From NCBI RefSeq assembly GCF_900110245.1, contig NZ_FOCZ01000019.1:62001-126000 (forward strand): DNA of 64,000 bases, written 5' to 3'. Position 1 is the first letter of the stretch; each line of letters opens with the position of its first letter. Position numbers and translations under genes: made by a program. Shown piece by piece: positions 59,252-64,000 of this stretch. Source of the DNA: Niastella yeongjuensis. GTDB taxonomy: Bacteria > Bacteroidota > Bacteroidia > Chitinophagales > Chitinophagaceae. The notes below the pieces were generated by a model. The model saw nothing but the letters and a program-made list of their open reading frames with translations, did no database searches and had not been told where the DNA came from.

Positions 59252-62200
59252 TTACTTTTTAAATTTCAAATTCAGGTTAACACCATACGTACGGGTAGAT
59301 GGCAAACTGGTACCTTCAATACCAATGAAGTTTATGGTGTTGCCGAATTGCGATTCCGGATCTATATTGTCGCTGTGTCTCATAATGGTCCACAGGTTGC
59401 GGCCCACCAATGAAATGGTTGCCGATCTGAAGATCACCGATTTGGCGACTATATCCGATGGTATAGTATACCCCAGTGTTACCTGGCGCAGTTTGATGAA
59501 ATCGCCATCCACTATGCTGGTAGAAGTTATCCGTTGGGCCACTGCCTGCCAATAACCCTGGGCATCTGCTTTTACGGTATTGGCACCGCCAGCTTCAGTA
59601 ACCCCTTTGGTAATACCATCACTGCGTCCTTCAAGGGTCATCTCGTGCAAACCACGGTAAATAGCGGCATAATTGGTAGCGCTAAGTATTACATTACCGT
59701 AGTTGTAATCGATGAGGAAGGCAAGCGTAATTCCTTTATAAGTAAGTTCATTATTCAACCCACCATACTGAGTTGGCAAAACACTGCCATAAGCCAACAG
59801 CGTATCACGCCGCAATGGGTAACCAGATGCGTCTACAACGATTTCTCCTTTTGAATCGCGTTTGTAATCATATGCCAGGATCTGAGGGCCCGAATATCCT
59901 TTTACATAAGCTGTTACCGCATTGCCTAAAGTGCCGCGTGCCTGTCCCAGGTTTACCGGGTTACCGGCCGGATCGGTTTTAAGTACTTTGTTGTGAACAG
60001 AAGTGAAGTTGAAGGTGGCCGTCCAGCTAAAGTCTTTGTTTTTAATTGGTGTGGCGCTGATCTGTAATTCCAGTCCTTTATTCTGGGTTTGGCCATTGGC
60101 AATGTAACCACTGGTATAGCCGGTTGCAATGCTATAGGTAGCGCCCATGATCTCGTTCTTTGTCTTCTTGGTAAACCAGGCAACATCTACATTCAGGCGG
60201 TTACCTAACATCCTCAATTCAGTACCCACTTCAAATTCGTCGACGGTGAAGGGTTTCAACAAACCACTCGGCAATGAAGTATTGAACTGACCAATTGGTA
60301 CATTATTGTAATTATTGCCCAGCGAATAATACACCTGGGTTTGATAGGCTTTTGACAACTCATTACTGGTGACCGCATAAGAAGCCCTGAGTTTACCAAA
60401 ATCAAGGCTCTTGATGTGGGTTAATTCAGAAAAGACGAAACTGGCTGAAACCGAGGGAACGAAGATGTTGTTGTTGTCCTTCGGCAGGGTGGAATACGCA
60501 TCGTAACGGCCGGTTGTACCAAGGGTTAAGATGTTTTTATAGGCAAAATCGACTGTATAGTACGCCGAGTGAACTTCTGTTTTGTAAAAAGTATAATCGC
60601 GGGTAAAATTCTGAACATTATTCCAACTGTACTGGTAAGGCAAGATGAACGGACCACCACCGATCTGTATCTTTTCCTGCTGGTTAATACGCAGGTTGGC
60701 GCCAATGGCTGCATCAAAACTGATGTCATCGGTTATTTTATGGGTAGCACCGATCAATCCATCAGCATTCAATTCAAAACGTTCTGTCGATGCCAGGGCC
60801 TGTAAGCTACCCGCCCTGTTGGTGGTATAAGCAGTTCCCCAGGCTTCTACTCTATATTCCCGGTCATGCATAAGATCATAACCAAGCCGGGCCTGGGCAT
60901 ACAACCACTTTGTAAATTGATACCGCGGAGCGATTGACGTGATCAACCGTTTACGATCGAGGTTATTGATATACTGGTTTACTACAAACCAGGGATTGGT
61001 AACATACTCGTCATCACTGAACTGGGTTTCATAACCGGTAACAGGGTCATAGCCCGGCTTCAAAATGTTCTCATCAATATTGTTAGCAAGGAACAAACCG
61101 TTGTTCGCATTGTTAGGGCCATCACTCAATTGTGGCCGGTTGGTTGATTTTTCCTGAATATAATTAGCTACCATTTTTACAGAGAGTTTATCAGTAATGT
61201 TCTGATCAACATTCAGATTAACGGTCTGTCTTTCGAGACCACTGCCCCTTACAATGGAAGAATTATTCAGGTTCGATAATGACAGGCGGAATGAGCCATT
61301 ATCGCCGCCTCTTGAAACCGCTACGGTGTTGGTCCAGGAAGGACCACTGCGGTAAAAGTTTTTGATGTTGTCTTTTTGTGCTGAATAGGGATACATTTTA
61401 CCATCGAACTGAATAACCTGCGATCCATCCAGTTTGGCGCCCCAGCTTAACCGGCCCGCGGCCTGGGCAGCAGCCGGCGTAGCAGGTTTAAGCCCATTAA
61501 CCCCCTGCCCGTATTCATACTGAAAATCCGTATAGTCGATGGCATCATCTACCATCACATTCATATTATAGTCTACTGAAAAATCATTGCGCTTGCCAGA
61601 TTTGGTGGTAATGAGGATCACGCCATTCGAAGCTCTTGAACCATAGAGGGCAGAGGCTGCCTGGCCTTTCAATACCGTCATGGTCTCGATATCATCGGGG
61701 TTAATATTACCAATACCATCCCCGTTATCGGAACCGCCCCATTGACTGGTGGCACCTCTTTGGGTATTGTCCATTGGCACACCGTTAATAACAAACAACG
61801 GCGAGCCGGGATTATTCATACTGGGCAAACCACGCAATAATAGCTTTACTGTTCCGCCAGGACCACCATTAGTGCCTGATACTTTTAAACCGGCTACCCG
61901 GCCGCTTAATGATGCAGCCACATTGCTCTCTCTTGCCTGGGTTAACTGGTCACCAGGAACGGTTGACACAGAATAACCCACCTTTCGTGATTGCTTTGAA
62001 ATACCGAGGGCTGTAACCACTACTTCTCCCAGTTGCTGTCCCGCTTCTTCCAAAGTGATATCAACATTACTTTGGCTGGCTGGTACATCAATGGTTTTCT
62101 CCCCAAAGCCAATAGAACTAGTAACCAGTTGAATATTACCGGCAGGCACCTGGAAACTAAAAGCACCATTTATATCGGTAACTGTTTGAATATTTTTTCC

Positions 62201-62332
62201 TTTTACTTTTACTGTAACGGAGGGAAGACCGGTACCAGTCTTGTCTTTGACAGCACCGGAAACTTGCCGGTTTTGTGCCAGTACCGCTGAATGCAGCAGC
62301 ATGAATGCAATTAGCAGGCGAACGTGTCTCAT
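59252..62332 (-). CDS. SusC/RagA family TonB-linked outer-membrane transporter (third pair)
   Basis: The 1026-aa protein has a signal peptide (LLHSAVLAQ), a carboxypeptidase-regulatory-like domain (VSGAVKDKTGTGLPSVTVKV), a TonB-box-like EVVVTALGISKQ, a plug (ASLSGRVAGLKVSGTNGGPGG; TMTVLKGQAASALYGSRASNGVILIT) and a barrel ending YGVNLNLKFKK. Family knowledge: TonB-driven import. It heads a minus-strand unit SusC-SusD-FG-GAP-haloperoxidase-like. Its plug uses VLKGQAASALYG rather than the VLKDAA form of the other two SusC proteins, so it belongs to a different SusC subgroup. Confidence 0.96.
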   Translation of the reverse strand: MRHVRLLIAFMLLHSAVLAQNRQVSGAVKDKTGTGLPSVTVKVKGKNIQTVTDINGAFSFQVPAGNIQLVTSSIGFGEKTIDVPASQSNVDITLEEAGQQLGEVVVTALGISKQSRKVGYSVSTVPGDQLTQARESNVAASLSGRVAGLKVSGTNGGPGGTVKLLLRGLPSMNNPGSPLFVINGVPMDNTQRGATSQWGGSDNGDGIGNINPDDIETMTVLKGQAASALYGSRASNGVILITTKSGKRNDFSVDYNMNVMVDDAIDYTDFQYEYGQGVNGLKPATPAAAQAAGRLSWGAKLDGSQVIQFDGKMYPYSAQKDNIKNFYRSGPSWTNTVAVSRGGDNGSFRLSLSNLNNSSIVRGSGLERQTVNLNVDQNITDKLSVKMVANYIQEKSTNRPQLSDGPNNANNGLFLANNIDENILKPGYDPVTGYETQFSDDEYVTNPWFVVNQYINNLDRKRLITSIAPRYQFTKWLYAQARLGYDLMHDREYRVEAWGTAYTTNRAGSLQALASTERFELNADGLIGATHKITDDISFDAAIGANLRINQQEKIQIGGGPFILPYQYSWNNVQNFTRDYTFYKTEVHSAYYTVDFAYKNILTLGTTGRYDAYSTLPKDNNNIFVPSVSASFVFSELTHIKSLDFGKLRASYAVTSNELSKAYQTQVYYSLGNNYNNVPIGQFNTSLPSGLLKPFTVDEFEVGTELRMLGNRLNVDVAWFTKKTKNEIMGATYSIATGYTSGYIANGQTQNKGLELQISATPIKNKDFSWTATFNFTSVHNKVLKTDPAGNPVNLGQARGTLGNAVTAYVKGYSGPQILAYDYKRDSKGEIVVDASGYPLRRDTLLAYGSVLPTQYGGLNNELTYKGITLAFLIDYNYGNVILSATNYAAIYRGLHEMTLEGRSDGITKGVTEAGGANTVKADAQGYWQAVAQRITSTSIVDGDFIKLRQVTLGYTIPSDIVAKSVIFRSATISLVGRNLWTIMRHSDNIDPESQFGNTINFIGIEGTSLPSTRTYGVNLNLKFKK

Positions 62333-62786
62333 TAGCAGTGTGTTTTATGATGATTAAATAACTCCCAGGAGAAGGTTGATAACAAAATGACATAACAAGG
62401 CCTGGCCGTCATTTTTCAGACTGCGATCATTTTGAGTGACTCCCAAATGTTGTTAATGCCCGTTCAGTTAAGGGCCGGTGAAGTGTTGAGTGTTCTGCTT
62501 ATTCTTTGACTGAATGACACGAGTGGCTATACTGAGGGTATGATTCTCATATATGCATATCGATAGCTACGCATGGTGACTAAATACTAGTGTGCCTGAA
62601 TCCCTATTTTGTAATTAAGAAATAACAATTCTTATTTATGAGGCAACTATTTTCGATGATCTGTTGCATACTTTTAAAAAAATTACAAAAAGAAGATTAC
62701 AATCCCCGCCATCATGGGCACTACTATATAGCATTACCGTTAGTAATTAATGGTTGGGAATTTTGTGCAAATCAGTGAAACTGGTT
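62333..62786. other. 454-bp gap upstream of the third SusC gene
   Basis: No gene or strong terminator was seen. It is A/T-rich and presumably holds the SusC promoter and the 3' end of the sialidase-fold gene. Confidence 0.5.
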
Positions 62787-64000
62787 TTATGGCTGCTGCA
62801 GCCAGGCTAATGTAAACCGATAATAGAGGTTACTGCTTAAGAGGTGGATTATATTATCCGGGGTTTGTGTGGCGGCCAGGTATCCTTTTGGTTCTGCATG
62901 GGTGCTATCCATTCTGAACATCCCGGTCCAGGCACCGCCATTGAGCTGACGCATATGTCCGTCGCTCAACAGTTTTATTACCGGCCAGGTTTTGCCTTCA
63001 TCATAAGAAAGGGCGGCATACATGCCATATCCTTTGTATATTTCTCCATTGGGTTTGGTGAAGTCCATACCTTCCACCGCTGATTTTCCGGGACAGTGGG
63101 TAAAAGAGATCATCAATAAAGGACCTTCATTCAGCCGGCGCAGTACCAGGCGCTGTCCGCTGCTAATGGGCGGGAAGATAGAAGGGGCATATTGCCAGTT
63201 GGCGCCGCCATCGGTTGAAATACTCATGGGCATTCTATCGCCCACTACACTATCGACCTTAATATTATCATTACGGCCCAATGCGAACCAGCGGCCGTCT
63301 TTTAGTTGCACGGCACTGGCATGGATACCCGCAATCAGTCCACCCATGGCCCCGTCCTTATACCTGGGAGTTACAGGCAGGGAATAGGGGGTTGTCCAAT
63401 GAGTGCCTTTGTCTTTACTGATGTACATAGCGGTACCACCGCGTGAACCGGGATCGGCATCACAAAACTGCACCAGCCATCCTTCCCGCGTAACCTGTGC
63501 ACCGGCAATTACCTGGTGGCGCTTGCCATGCTCTGGTTCTATCAGTTGTGGTTTCGACCAGGTGGTGCCGTTATTGGTGCTGGTGCGCATTACTATAGCC
63601 AGGTTCTGCCAGTCGCCTGCTGCTTCTAAACCGTTGAGATGATACAGCGTTCCCTTTTTATCATATAAAAGAGAAGTACCGGTTGTATTCCTGTCGGGCA
63701 CCATGAAAAACAGGGAGGCGGTGTCCCATGTTTTTTTACCTGCCCGTAAGCGGCTGGCCAGGATCGCCATTTCACGACCCGACTCAGCATTGGTAGTGAA
63801 CCAGGCTGCTAACAGATCACCATTGGGGCACCAGGTAATGGCAGGACAATGATTGTGTTTATAAAATGGAATACCGGCGCTGCTATCGGGTCTTATTATA
63901 TAAGTGATCGGTGTTTCGAATAACGCAGCGGTATCTTTTAGCCAAACATATTTTTGCTGGCTTACCTGCACACTGTTAGCAGGGGTTGGCATGGCGGGCA
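62787..64000 (-). CDS. Sialidase-fold (BNR/Asp-box) protein, 5' end cut by the window
   Basis: The frame stays open to the right edge. At least 401 residues are visible with four Asp-box motifs: STNNGTTW, SKDKGTHW, STDGGANW and SYDEGKTW, the mark of six-bladed sialidase-type propellers. The FRIP motif of true GH33 sialidases was not found in the visible part, so it may be a sialidase-like hydrolase or lyase. The ATG at 63992 is probably internal, because coding-type sequence continues upstream. It lies upstream of the third SusC gene on the same strand, about 450 bp away, and could belong to the same system. Confidence 0.75.
   Translation of the reverse strand, partial: PAMPTPANSVQVSQQKYVWLKDTAALFETPITYIIRPDSSAGIPFYKHNHCPAITWCPNGDLLAAWFTTNAESGREMAILASRLRAGKKTWDTASLFFMVPDRNTTGTSLLYDKKGTLYHLNGLEAAGDWQNLAIVMRTSTNNGTTWSKPQLIEPEHGKRHQVIAGAQVTREGWLVQFCDADPGSRGGTAMYISKDKGTHWTTPYSLPVTPRYKDGAMGGLIAGIHASAVQLKDGRWFALGRNDNIKVDSVVGDRMPMSISTDGGANWQYAPSIFPPISSGQRLVLRRLNEGPLLMISFTHCPGKSAVEGMDFTKPNGEIYKGYGMYAALSYDEGKTWPVIKLLSDGHMRQLNGGAWTGMFRMDSTHAEPKGYLAATQTPDNIIHLLSSNLYYRFTLAWLQQP

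Overview
The window looks like a chromosomal segment of a Bacteroidota member, most likely family Chitinophagaceae (Niastella/Chitinophaga-like). The evidence is three SusC/SusD pairs, type 9 secretion (T9SS) cargo with gliding-motility-type C-terminal domains, a PorP/SprF protein, a hybrid two-component regulator, promoters of the form TTG-N19-TAnnTTTG, and few Shine-Dalgarno sequences. I saw no tRNA, rRNA, CRISPR array, phage gene or transposase.

Layout. 1-2.4 kb: start of the division/cell-wall cluster on the minus strand (mraZ, rsmH, ftsL, ftsI cut by the window edge), with two tandem MraZ-box-like decamers before mraZ. 2.4-3.7 kb: a long gap with repeats and a candidate small RNA. 3.7-11 kb: housekeeping genes (queA, a sensor kinase whose end overlaps queA, yqgE, an outer-membrane barrel, a DUF4136 lipoprotein, recG). 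11.2-19.8 kb: two large paralogous T9SS cargo proteins flanking a PorP/SprF protein. 20-38.6 kb: two aldo/keto reductases, a GH2-like enzyme, a glycan-utilisation operon (GH31 with PA14, SusC, SusD, lipoprotein), a His/Asp-rich lipoprotein and a hybrid two-component regulator. 38.8-43.5 kb: proB-proA, a newly found 56-aa lipoprotein, a CvpA-CAP fusion and an unknown secreted protein. 43.7-52.8 kb: a second SusC/SusD pair, myo-inositol oxygenase, a LacI regulator, a sodium:solute symporter and a small membrane protein, together suggesting inositol use. 52.8-62.3 kb: a third SusC/SusD pair in one transcription unit with an FG-GAP/ASPIC-UnbV protein and a vanadium-haloperoxidase-like PAP2 protein. 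62.8-64 kb: part of a sialidase-fold protein.

The most unusual signal is a dispersed class of short tandem arrays with a 7- or 8-bp period, built from several unrelated unit families. They sit largely at or just after stop codons. By eye, 11 of the 14 genes ending in TAG have such an array at or within about 25 bp of the stop. No gene ending in TAA or TGA has one starting at its stop, although one arm begins about 10 bp after the TAA of the 56-aa gene. Several arrays occur as inverted pairs that would form long hairpins, including one inside the third SusC/SusD operon. A second point of interest is a candidate small RNA with its own promoter and terminator; part of it recurs near 42.6 kb. recG also lacks any standard start codon in front of its conserved N-terminus.

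All domain calls come from reading motifs in the translated sequence. No database search was run.
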